Part shown: in pieces, positions 1 to 6,796 of the stretch
Position numbering within the stretch: position 1 is the first letter of the stretch
How the letters are laid out: each line of letters begins with the position of its first letter
Assembly: GCA_003447545.1 (NCBI GenBank)
Contig: DLYX01000295.1
Coordinates: forward strand, 1 to 6,867
DNA from: Deltaproteobacteria bacterium
GTDB lineage: Bacteria > Desulfobacterota > Binatia > UBA12015
Length of the DNA: 6,867 bases
Direction: 5' to 3'
The notes under the pieces: model-generated
Seen by the model: only the letters and a program-made list of their open reading frames with translations
Database searches by the model: none
What the model was told of the DNA's origin: nothing
Position numbers and translations under genes: made by a program

Positions 1-756
1 GATGATTTCGTCATCAATGGTCAGAAAATCTGGACGAGCACCGCGGACCGGGCCGATATGTGCTTCCTGCTGGTGCGCACCGAGCCGGATGCCCCCAAGC
101 ACAAGGGAATCAGCTATGTGCTCGTGCCGATGGATACCGCGGGCATCGAAGTCCAACCGCTGCGGACGATGTCGGGCAACCTCGGCGAGAATAGTTTCAA
201 TCAGGTGTTTTTCACCGATGTTCGAGTGCCGAAGACCAATGTCGTCGCTGGCCGAGGCCTCGGATGGACGGTTGCCAATACGACGCTCAAGCACGAGCGA
301 AACAGCCTGAACGCAAACCCGGAAGGCACATTGCTCAAGGTGCGCGACTTGATGCAGCGCGAGACCATCAATGGTGTCGCAGCGATCGAAAGCCCGATCT
401 ACCGGGATCGCCTCATGAAGCTGCAGGCGCGGGCGCTGACGATGAAGACCCATGGGATGCGGATGTTGACCTGCAGCCTGAAGGGCGAGTCTCCCGGCGT
501 GGCGGGCCTCGTCTCGAAATTGCAGAACTGTCAGATCAATTTCGACATGGCGACATTGGCTCTCGATGTTCTCGGGGAACTCGGCGTTCTGTACGAGCAC
601 ACGAAATACGAACGGGCGCGCGCCTACTGGCAAACGCATTCGATGTTCTCACTCGGGTTGATCATCGGCGGGGGCACGGCTCAGATTCAGAAAAATATCA
701 TCTCGGAGCGAGGGCTCGGCATGCCTCGCGAACCCAAGCCGGCGCAGGGGAAATAG
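1..756 (+). CDS. Acyl-CoA dehydrogenase, larger subunit type (5' truncated by window edge)
   Basis: FAD-dependent acyl-CoA dehydrogenase, expected to introduce an alpha,beta double bond into an acyl-CoA in the cytoplasm. The reading frame is open from base 1, so the start lies outside the window. About 251 residues are visible, against roughly 390-410 for the family, so about 145 N-terminal residues are missing. Visible residues 4-13 (VINGQKIWTS) are the classic beta-domain motif beside the flavin. Residues 97-100 (KHER) sit where isovaleryl- and long-chain-type enzymes carry their catalytic Glu (E99, bases 295-297). The C-terminus has a GGGTAQIQKNII segment followed by LGMPREPK, the usual nucleotide-contacting end of FadE-type proteins. 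It is nearly joined to a second, shorter acyl-CoA dehydrogenase, the arrangement of heterotetrameric FadE pairs in actinobacterial steroid side-chain catabolism. Family assignment is firm. Substrate and partner are inferred. Confidence 0.93.
   Translation, partial: DDFVINGQKIWTSTADRADMCFLLVRTEPDAPKHKGISYVLVPMDTAGIEVQPLRTMSGNLGENSFNQVFFTDVRVPKTNVVAGRGLGWTVANTTLKHERNSLNANPEGTLLKVRDLMQRETINGVAAIESPIYRDRLMKLQARALTMKTHGMRMLTCSLKGESPGVAGLVSKLQNCQINFDMATLALDVLGELGVLYEHTKYERARAYWQTHSMFSLGLIIGGGTAQIQKNIISERGLGMPREPKPAQGK
746..750 (+). promoter_or_regulatory. Ribosome binding site for the second acyl-CoA dehydrogenase
   Basis: AGGGG lies 8 nt before the ATG at 759, inside the last codons of the upstream gene. 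It fixes the start well inside a longer open frame that begins at 264, and suggests translational coupling with the first dehydrogenase. Confidence 0.65.
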
Positions 757-758
757 TC

Positions 759-1841
759 ATGGATTTTGGATTATCAGAGGACCAGAAGCTTCTGGAGCAA
801 ACCGCACGCGGGTTTCTCGCCGACAAGGTTTCCATCGATCGTATCCGTGAATTACGCGCGGCCGAGGTTTGGAATGATCGGGGTATCTGGAAGGAACTCG
901 GGGCACTCGGTCTGACCGGGATCCTCGTCCCGGAGGAGCATGGCGGCAGCGGTCTGCCCTTGCTCGAAGCCGCATTGGTGGCGCAGTCCATGGGCTTTGC
1001 GGCGGCACCAACGCCCTACCTGACGTCGGCGATCATGGCCCCGGTGGCGTTGCGCGCGGTCGGCGGCGACGCGGTGGGTCCCTGGTTGTCGGGTCTGGCG
1101 GCCGGAGAATTGCAGTTTGGCATTGCGGTGACGGAGCTATGGTCGGTTCGTGAGGAGGCTGGTGTCACGCTTGCCGGCGGGAAACTCTCGGGGAAATCGA
1201 TGATGGCCTGGGACGCGATGGGCGCTGATTTTATTTTGGTGGCGGTGTCAGAGGAGACGCTTGCGGTGGTGCGAGCGGATGCCCCGGGGGTTGGCCGGGA
1301 GCGGTTGCTGACAATCGACGCGACGAGGTGCAGTGCCGAGTTGGTGTTTGCCGACGTTGTGCCGGAGGCGGTTTTCGAAGGGGCCGGCCCGGCGATCGCC
1401 CGGATGATGCAAGCGGGGCGAATCGCCCTGGCCGCCGACTCGCTGGGTGCTTGCGAAGCGATGGTGGGGCAAGCGGTCGCCTACGCGATGGAGCGCAAGC
1501 AGTTCAACCGGGTGATCGGATCCTTTCAGGCGGTGAAGCATATGTGCGCCGAGATGATCGCGGAGCTGGAACCGACACGATCGCTTCTGTGGTATGCGGC
1601 GCATAGTTTCGACACCCTTCCGAGCGAAGCGCCACTGATGTCGCTGCATGTCCTCGCGCATACCTCGGAGATCGGACACGAGATTGCGAGCGTATCGACG
1701 CAGGTTCATGGAGGTACAGGCTGGACGGACGAACAGAACCTGCACTTCTGGTTCAAGCGCCTTGGCGTGGCCCGACATCAACTGGGCGGGCCGGAGTTCC
1801 TGCGCGAGCAGGCGGCTCGGGCGCAAGGTCTTGCCGCCTGA
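759..1841 (+). CDS. Acyl-CoA dehydrogenase, smaller partner subunit
   Basis: Second acyl-CoA dehydrogenase family protein, 360 residues, probably the partner of the preceding gene in a heteromeric enzyme. The same frame is open from 264, but the N-terminus typical of the family (MDFGLSEDQKLLEQTAR) and the ribosome site support the start at 759, 2 nt after the upstream stop. The helical N-domain ends in GLTGILVPEEHGGSG. The middle beta-domain is short and lacks the INGQKxWxS motif that the upstream protein carries. The C-domain carries ERKQFNRVIGSFQAVKHM (245-262), the FAD-contacting motif, and HGGTGWTDE (317-325), with E325 aligning by eye with the catalytic Glu position of medium-chain enzymes. 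Smaller subunits of FadE26-FadE27 or FadE28-FadE29 type pairs look like this and share FAD sites with the larger subunit. Family is certain; pairing is likely; substrate (steroid side chain, branched or other acyl-CoA) is unknown. Confidence 0.92.
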   Translation: MDFGLSEDQKLLEQTARGFLADKVSIDRIRELRAAEVWNDRGIWKELGALGLTGILVPEEHGGSGLPLLEAALVAQSMGFAAAPTPYLTSAIMAPVALRAVGGDAVGPWLSGLAAGELQFGIAVTELWSVREEAGVTLAGGKLSGKSMMAWDAMGADFILVAVSEETLAVVRADAPGVGRERLLTIDATRCSAELVFADVVPEAVFEGAGPAIARMMQAGRIALAADSLGACEAMVGQAVAYAMERKQFNRVIGSFQAVKHMCAEMIAELEPTRSLLWYAAHSFDTLPSEAPLMSLHVLAHTSEIGHEIASVSTQVHGGTGWTDEQNLHFWFKRLGVARHQLGGPEFLREQAARAQGLAA

Positions 1842-1850
1842 GGGAGCGGC

Positions 1851-1868
1851 CGTCGCCTCGAGGCGACG
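1851..1868. repeat. Perfect 18-bp palindrome in the gap before the F420 reductase gene
   Basis: CGTCGCCTCGAGGCGACG is its own reverse complement. As RNA it can form a 7-bp GC-rich stem with a four-base TCGA loop. It starts 10 nt after the stop of the small dehydrogenase and ends 21 nt before the next ATG. Only three T residues follow, so it is a weak intrinsic terminator at best. It could be an attenuating or mRNA-stabilising hairpin, or an operator for a dimeric regulator. The structure is directly visible; the role is unknown. Confidence 0.75.
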
Positions 1869-1875
1869 TTTGCGC

Positions 1876-1880
1876 GGGAG
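1876..1880 (+). promoter_or_regulatory. Ribosome binding site for the F420 reductase gene
   Basis: GGGAG lies 9 nt before the ATG at 1890, 8 nt after the palindrome. It supports the chosen start, whose product begins directly with the Rossmann first strand (MKIGILGG). Confidence 0.6.
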
Positions 1881-1889
1881 AATGGGTCA

Positions 1890-2525
1890 ATGAAGATTGG
1901 AATTCTGGGCGGAACTGGCGACGCCGGGCAAGGCATTGGATTAAGGCTCGGGATGGCGGGGCATGAGGTTTGCCTGGGCTCCCGCGACCCCGCTCGGGCA
2001 GCGGAAGTGGCGACCAGTCTTGGCCAATCGGGCATTCAGGGTGGGTCGAATGCGGACGCTTCCGGTTTCGGACCGGTTGTTGTCGTCGCGCTTCCATGGG
2101 AGTCGGCTCATGGCGTCGTTGCTGCGAACGAAGAAGCACTCGCGGGACGTATTGTCGTTTCGATGATCAACGCTCTGGCTTTCGTGGACGGTCAACCCGA
2201 GCCGATCATCCCCCCATCGGGGTCGTTGGCTCTGGGGCTGCAGGCCCAGTTACATCGAAGCTCTGTGGTGGCAGCCTTTCATCATCTGCCCGCCCGCTTG
2301 CTGATGAAACGATCGGCGACCCTGGATCTGGATGTTCTTGTGTGTGCGGATGATGCAGCGGCTCTGGCAGAGGTCCGTGTTCTTACGGATTCGATCACCG
2401 GGTTGCGGGCCGTACATGCAGGGGGCTTGGTCAACGCGTCGGCCATCGAAGCTCTGACGCCGGTCTTGATTGGCATCAATATGCGCGAGCGAAAGCGCAC
2501 AGGCCTGCGCATTCAGGGGCTGTGA
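1890..2525 (+). CDS. npdG: NADPH:coenzyme F420 oxidoreductase-type protein
   Basis: Probable F420-dependent NADP reductase (Fno/NpdG type), which transfers hydride between NADP(H) and the deazaflavin F420 in the cytoplasm. The 211 residues match the family length. The first strand and loop MKIGILGGTGDAGQG (1-15) form the dinucleotide site. GSRD (30-33) follows the second strand, where Ser-Arg binds the 2'-phosphate of NADP. Other family hallmarks are VVAAFHHLPA, the DVLVCADD segment, and the C-terminal GGLVNASAIEALTPVLIGIN ending in RIQGL. It lies 48 nt behind the dehydrogenase pair on the same strand and is probably co-transcribed. Its stop is one base from the stop of the convergent gene. 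Homologues without F420 chemistry exist in the wider PF03807-like superfamily, so F420 use is inferred. No F420 biosynthesis gene is visible here. Confidence 0.85.
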   Translation: MKIGILGGTGDAGQGIGLRLGMAGHEVCLGSRDPARAAEVATSLGQSGIQGGSNADASGFGPVVVVALPWESAHGVVAANEEALAGRIVVSMINALAFVDGQPEPIIPPSGSLALGLQAQLHRSSVVAAFHHLPARLLMKRSATLDLDVLVCADDAAALAEVRVLTDSITGLRAVHAGGLVNASAIEALTPVLIGINMRERKRTGLRIQGL

Positions 2526-2526
2526 T

Positions 2527-3777
2527 TCAACCCGCCTGCAGCGGCGTTGTTTCGAACTCCATGAACTTGCCGCCTCGGGCCTGACCGAGGCGTGATACCA
2601 GCGCGTGCCCCAACCCGGTGGAAGGCGTGAGCACGCCGGCGCGGTGCGACGCCCCGCTGTGGTCATCGAGGGCGAGACAGAGGCCGAGCTCGGCCAGCAT
2701 CTTGGAGGTTGCGCCATAGCCGGGGTCGCCTTGGCCAGAAATTCGCGTGCGGGTGGACTTCGCGTTGGCGGTGGCGGTCACCTCGATCTCGAAACCTCCA
2801 TCGCGTAGCAGCCACGAGGGCGGACCTTCCCCGGAGCTTGGTTTGAAGTTGATCGGTTCGCCCAGGAAATAGCCGAACCCGCGACTAGCCCACATTCCCG
2901 CTACCCGCATCCACATCCCTGCGGCTGCGCACTCGCTGTAAGACGTATGCTTGTGCTCGCCGCGGAGCATGAGGCTGCGCCGCACGACTCTGGCGTTGAT
3001 CGGCGCCATGAAGAATGTGGAAACGACGCCGTAGGTCGAATCGAAACCCCACTGAAAGTCTGCGGCCATGCCATCGGCAGTCCCGGGGGTTCCGGTCTCG
3101 GCACCTGTGGTTCCGGGTGCCAGAAGATAGGGATCTGCTTCCATCGCGTCGCTGTAATTGCCCGATTTTTTCGCTCGCGCCGTCGCCTTCCCGGAGTTCA
3201 AGGTGCCACCGGAAAACGACCCGGTGTAGCGGGTATAGACGCCGCGGAGCTGCACCTTCTGGTCAGAATCACCCGGCAGAGCCTCTGCCGCGACAAACGC
3301 ACCGAGGTCGGAAGGAATCGAATCGACACCGCCGCCCAGAATCACTTTCGCTCCGGACTGCTCTGCGAGGTCGTGAAAAGCCTGAACCATTTCGGCTTGC
3401 CAGAAGCCTTCTCCGGCAAGGTCGGAGTAATGGACGCCCGCTCGAGCACACGCGCCCAACAGAGCTGCGCCGTTGTAGAGGGAGTAGGGGCCCGCGCAAT
3501 TGAGGACCACGGCCGTCCGCGCGACCATCGCGGATACGGCGTCGGCATCCTCGAGGTCCACGCAGAGAGTCTCGGGCCGCCCCCCGAGCCTGGCCGACAA
3601 CTCGGCGAGCTTGCTCTTCGTGCGGCCCGCGATGGCCCAGCGCTTGCCGCGCAGTTCAGGGTGGGTGTCGAGGTAGGTGGCGACCAACTGGCCGGTGAAC
3701 CCGGTCGCTCCATAGACGATCAAGATCAATGGTTGGGGTTGGCTGGATGTTGCGGGCGTCTCGTCCTGAGAAGTCAT
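2527..3777 (-). CDS. Saccharopine dehydrogenase-like / trans-acting enoyl reductase-type oxidoreductase
   Basis: A 416-residue NAD(P)-binding protein of the saccharopine-dehydrogenase-like family, close in length and motifs to mycobacterial Rv2449c and the trans-acting enoyl reductase Rv2953 (about 418 residues). The Rossmann motif YGATGFTG (22-29) is followed by a strand ending in AGR (50-52), VVLNCAGPY (90-98), YSDLAGE (117-123) and VDSIPSDLG (151-159). The last two correspond to the DxxGE and DSIPSDL signatures of the family. The ATG at 3777-3775 was chosen because GGA lies 7 nt upstream and the product then starts with a short Ser/Pro-rich tail before the first strand. The frame is open a further 34 codons upstream without a convincing ribosome site. 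True saccharopine (lysine) metabolism is unlikely. Reduction of a lipid or polyketide-like enoyl substrate is possible by homology, but no polyketide synthase is in view. The substrate is unknown. Confidence 0.85.
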   Translation of the reverse strand: MTSQDETPATSSQPQPLILIVYGATGFTGQLVATYLDTHPELRGKRWAIAGRTKSKLAELSARLGGRPETLCVDLEDADAVSAMVARTAVVLNCAGPYSLYNGAALLGACARAGVHYSDLAGEGFWQAEMVQAFHDLAEQSGAKVILGGGVDSIPSDLGAFVAAEALPGDSDQKVQLRGVYTRYTGSFSGGTLNSGKATARAKKSGNYSDAMEADPYLLAPGTTGAETGTPGTADGMAADFQWGFDSTYGVVSTFFMAPINARVVRRSLMLRGEHKHTSYSECAAAGMWMRVAGMWASRGFGYFLGEPINFKPSSGEGPPSWLLRDGGFEIEVTATANAKSTRTRISGQGDPGYGATSKMLAELGLCLALDDHSGASHRAGVLTPSTGLGHALVSRLGQARGGKFMEFETTPLQAG

Positions 3778-3785
3778 CGTTTTCC

Positions 3786-3813
3786 AGAATAGCTGGATGA
3801 CATCCTGCGTCAA
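3786..3813 (-). promoter_or_regulatory. Candidate sigma70-type promoter for the saccharopine dehydrogenase-like gene
   Basis: On the reverse strand TTGACG (3813-3808, 5 of 6 to the -35 consensus) is followed after 16 bp by TATTCT (3791-3786, 4 of 6 to the -10 consensus). The -10 ends 8 nt before the ATG, so transcription would begin at or very near the start codon, giving a leaderless or almost leaderless message. That would conflict with use of the GGA ribosome site. A chance match is possible. Confidence 0.3.
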
Positions 3814-3935
3814 AGCGTTCGCGGTTATTCGATGCCGCGATGCGTTAGCCGTGAAGGTGTTCGCGGGGTCCATCGCCACAGGCGTCCAGCGTTTCAGCCA
3901 CGCGCAATCTCGTGGTACGTGGGCAACAAACCTTC

Positions 3936-3941
3936 AGGGGG
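3936..3941 (+). promoter_or_regulatory. Ribosome binding site for the TonB-dependent receptor
   Basis: AGGGGG lies 5 nt before the ATG at 3947. Together with the signal peptide that begins directly there, it decides this start over the ATG at 3797 in the same frame. Starting at 3797 would add 50 residues in front of the signal sequence. Confidence 0.75.
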
Positions 3942-3946
3942 CGCAT

Positions 3947-6796
3947 ATGAATTTGAGTGGTCGTCGGTCGAATCTGCAGTTCGTCAAGTATGTAATTTTT
4001 GCGGTAATTTTTCATGTCGCAAGCGGCTTGGGTCTCGCACAGGCACAGGAAGACGCCGCCGGAGCCCTGCAGGCAGGGACGGCCGCCGAGGCGGCAGCGC
4101 CACCCGAGCGCACGTTGCAGGATCCGCTTCCCGAGCCTGCCTATGAGCCGGCGATCACCAGCACGATCGATGATACAAGCACCGCAGACGCCATGGGCGA
4201 ACAAGAGGCCGAGACCCTTCTTGCCGACGGCGAAGCCAAGAAAATGTCGAGGGGCGAGCAGCGCAGGATTGAAGAGATCGTTGTATCCGCGCGTCGCCGT
4301 ACCGAGCTTCTCGAGGACACGCCGGTTGCGGTGACCGCGCTCTCGGCTGACGACCTCATCGATGCCAACGTGACCAACCTGCTCGAGATCGGAGAACTCG
4401 TTCCCAACCTTCAGGCAATCTACACGGGTGCGGGTGCGGCCTTCGTGATTCGCGGGATCGGCTCTTTCCCGGCGCCTTATTTTGACCAGGGGGTCGGCCT
4501 GTATGTGGATGGCGTCTATCTGCCGCGACAGCAGGGCAATATCACCGAGATGGTCGATGTCACTCAGATCGAGGTTCTGCGGGGTCCACAGGGCACCTTG
4601 TTCGGGAAAAACAGCGCTGGTGGCGCAATCCGGATCACCACGGCCAAGCCGGACTCCGAGCTCGGCGGCTCCTTGCGGTTGCGTTATACGACCAACAACA
4701 ACGTACAGACCCGCGCGATGTTGAATGTGCCGATCAATTTCGGCGACTTTCAGGACCGCCTGGCGGTGCGCGCAAACTTTGCCTCCACCAATCAGGGTGG
4801 CTTTGTCAAAAATATCTACAACGACCAGTGGCTGGGCAATCAGGACAATCTGGGCTTTCTCGGCAGCTTGCGTTTCCTGATCACCGATGACCTGGTGCTG
4901 GATGTTTCGGGTCTGTGGAACCAGACCCATAGCCGAGGCCTCGGCTCCCGCTGCATGTATATTCAACCTTCGCAGTTCGAGGCGATTATGGATTTGCCAG
5001 CCGCCCTGGGCGGGCCGCCGGAAGGAACCTACAATCAGGCGAAGTACAAAGAGGCTTGCGAGGAGGCGCTTCGTTACAAGGTCAACATGGACGCGCCGAA
5101 TTTCTACAAGCAGCAATCGTCCATGGTCTGGGGTTCTCTGACCTGGGATATCGGCGATCTGGCGGTTTTCGAAGATCTGCAGACACAGTTCCTGACGTCG
5201 GGCCGCCGGTACAACGAGTATCGCAATTTCGACGCCGACGGGACGCAATACGATATTCTTGTAGCCTCTTCGACCGGCGACAACCCTTATGGGGGTTCCC
5301 CCGGGGACGGTTGGTCCATCACCGAGGAGATACAGTTGACGGGTGCCGCGCTCGATGGACGCATCAGTTTTGTTACCGGCGTCTTTGGCTCGATGGAGTC
5401 CGTTTATGACAATACTCTTCTCGAGGTTCTCCCCGATACGCTTGCCGACGTGAACGGCGGGATTACCGATGGGGAGTTCAAGACGAAGAACTGGGACTTC
5501 TCGATCTTTGGTCAGGCGGATGCCGCTTTGAACGATTGGCTGAATCTGACCGCTGGCATTCGTTTCGGGCGGACCAAGAAATCGGTCAACCGTCTGCGGA
5601 TCCAGCCGGTTGAGGGCGCTTACCCGGGGCCGGTTGCTTGCCAGCCGGGTACGGGACCCGGCAACGTCAACGATTTGGGCCAGGAGGTAACCTGCGTTCC
5701 TCTGCTGGCAGGACCGGGTGAAGAACCCTACGTGAACAACCGGTTTCCAAGCTCCGGCGAATGCCGAGAGGGAACCGGTCCGATCCCGGAGTATGACGCC
5801 GAAGGAAATGTCGTCGAGTACCGCGAGGGCGATGTGATGTGTGATCCTGAGCCCTGGAATGGGACAAGGTACTTCACCAACTGGTCGCCGATGATCTCCT
5901 TGCAGGCCACGATGCCCGAAGATCTGCTTTTGGATACGCCGATCGACCATTTGATGGGTTATTTTCAGTTCGCTCGGGGCTACAAGACCGGCGGTTTCAA
6001 TGGAGGGGCCCTGGACAATGATCCCCGCAATCGAGATTATTTCGATTCCGAGACCGCCGATGCCTTCGAGATCGGCTTGAAGACGGTCTGGCTCGATCGG
6101 ATGTTGACGGCCAACCTGACCGGCTTTGTGACCATGTATCAGGACCTGCAGCTGCCGACGTCCGAAACGCTTTTTCCCGAAGATGGCTGCCTCCCGACGG
6201 ACGACCGGCTCGACGAGTGCCTGACCGTCTCGGCGTCCTTTACCCGAAACGTGCCCAAGGCAAATATCCGCGGGATCGAGTTCGACTTCTCGTTCCAACC
6301 GCGCGAGTTCATTCAGCTCAGTGGCAACCTCGGCTTGCAGGATGCCCGAATCGGTCAGTGGCGCACGGCCGAGAATCCTCTCACCGGTTTGCCGGAGAAC
6401 GTCTCGGGACAGAAGTTCTCCTACGTCCCGTCGATCAACTCCTACCTCGCATTGACGACACCTTTTCCGGTCGAATTTCCCATGGAGTTCTTCTCGGGCC
6501 TGATGCTGCCGCGAGTGGATTGGTCCTACCAAAGCGATGTTCAGTGGCACAGTCCCAATTTGAACAACGGGGCCACGCCGAATGCGGCGCTGCAAGAGGC
6601 CTATAGCAACGTGAACCTGCGTCTGACCTACCTGTTTAATGACGGGCAGACGTCGGTGGCAATCTTCGGCGAGAATATGGTCGATGTGAGACCGATCACG
6701 GGTGTCCTGAACAATTCGCAGCGGGTTCTGGGAACGGTCCTGAATTACTACGGTCAGGGTCGAGCCTTCGGTTTCGAAATTACCCACGAGTTCTGA
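3947..6796 (+). CDS. TonB-dependent outer membrane receptor
   Basis: Outer membrane beta-barrel receptor of 949 residues, energised by TonB-ExbBD, importing an unidentified ligand. A signal peptide covers residues 1-33: basic start, hydrophobic core, likely cleavage after GLGLAQA. Residues 34-107 form an Ala/Glu/Pro-rich linker ahead of the TonB box IEEIVVSARR (108-117). The plug follows, with VPNLQ, FVIRGIG, GVGLYVDGVYLPR and LRGPQGTLFGKNSAGG (211-226), ending near TTAKP. The rest is barrel, with a strand rich in aromatics (GYFQFARGYKTGGFNGG) and the terminal YYGQGRAFGFEITHEF, whose final Phe is the expected outer-membrane assembly signal. The mature part has eight cysteines in four neighbouring pairs (336/371, 565/583, 606/632, 748/758), probably loop disulfides. 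The plug style resembles receptors abundant in sphingomonads and in other degraders of hydrophobic compounds. Substrate cannot be read. The final codons belong to a tandem repeat array. Confidence 0.95.
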   Translation: MNLSGRRSNLQFVKYVIFAVIFHVASGLGLAQAQEDAAGALQAGTAAEAAAPPERTLQDPLPEPAYEPAITSTIDDTSTADAMGEQEAETLLADGEAKKMSRGEQRRIEEIVVSARRRTELLEDTPVAVTALSADDLIDANVTNLLEIGELVPNLQAIYTGAGAAFVIRGIGSFPAPYFDQGVGLYVDGVYLPRQQGNITEMVDVTQIEVLRGPQGTLFGKNSAGGAIRITTAKPDSELGGSLRLRYTTNNNVQTRAMLNVPINFGDFQDRLAVRANFASTNQGGFVKNIYNDQWLGNQDNLGFLGSLRFLITDDLVLDVSGLWNQTHSRGLGSRCMYIQPSQFEAIMDLPAALGGPPEGTYNQAKYKEACEEALRYKVNMDAPNFYKQQSSMVWGSLTWDIGDLAVFEDLQTQFLTSGRRYNEYRNFDADGTQYDILVASSTGDNPYGGSPGDGWSITEEIQLTGAALDGRISFVTGVFGSMESVYDNTLLEVLPDTLADVNGGITDGEFKTKNWDFSIFGQADAALNDWLNLTAGIRFGRTKKSVNRLRIQPVEGAYPGPVACQPGTGPGNVNDLGQEVTCVPLLAGPGEEPYVNNRFPSSGECREGTGPIPEYDAEGNVVEYREGDVMCDPEPWNGTRYFTNWSPMISLQATMPEDLLLDTPIDHLMGYFQFARGYKTGGFNGGALDNDPRNRDYFDSETADAFEIGLKTVWLDRMLTANLTGFVTMYQDLQLPTSETLFPEDGCLPTDDRLDECLTVSASFTRNVPKANIRGIEFDFSFQPREFIQLSGNLGLQDARIGQWRTAENPLTGLPENVSGQKFSYVPSINSYLALTTPFPVEFPMEFFSGLMLPRVDWSYQSDVQWHSPNLNNGATPNAALQEAYSNVNLRLTYLFNDGQTSVAIFGENMVDVRPITGVLNNSQRVLGTVLNYYGQGRAFGFEITHEF

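Larger units (their letters stand above)
3778..3946. promoter_or_regulatory. Divergent intergenic region between the reductase and receptor genes
   Basis: This 169-bp stretch lies between the starts of two divergent genes and must carry the promoter of each unless distant ones are used. On the reverse strand a plausible sigma70-type pair is visible. No comparable pair was found for the receptor. An 8-bp direct repeat GTTCGCGG occurs at 3817-3824 and 3859-3866, and a short inverted repeat (CCACG, eight bases, CGTGG) lies about 30 nt before the receptor's ribosome site. Neither is long enough to call an operator. Confidence 0.6.

Noticed and set aside
264..758. N-terminal extension of the small dehydrogenase (frame open from 264)
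   Set aside because: It overlaps the larger dehydrogenase in another frame, shows no family similarity, and the family N-terminus with a ribosome site begins at 759.
1851..1871. Palindrome plus TTT read as an intrinsic terminator
   Set aside because: Three T residues interrupted by G are too few, and the downstream gene lies close on the same strand.
2947..3792. A 281-codon forward frame opposite the saccharopine dehydrogenase-like gene
   Set aside because: Antisense to a gene with clear Rossmann and family motifs; no recognisable domain or ribosome site.
3817..3866. Direct repeat GTTCGCGG twice, 42 bp apart, in the divergent region
   Set aside because: Only 8 bp in GC-rich DNA, so chance is likely; listed in case a regulator is known to bind it.
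3797..3946. A 50-residue extension of the receptor to an upstream ATG
   Set aside because: The signal peptide starts at 3947 behind a strong AGGGGG; the extension would bury it and occupy the divergent promoter region.
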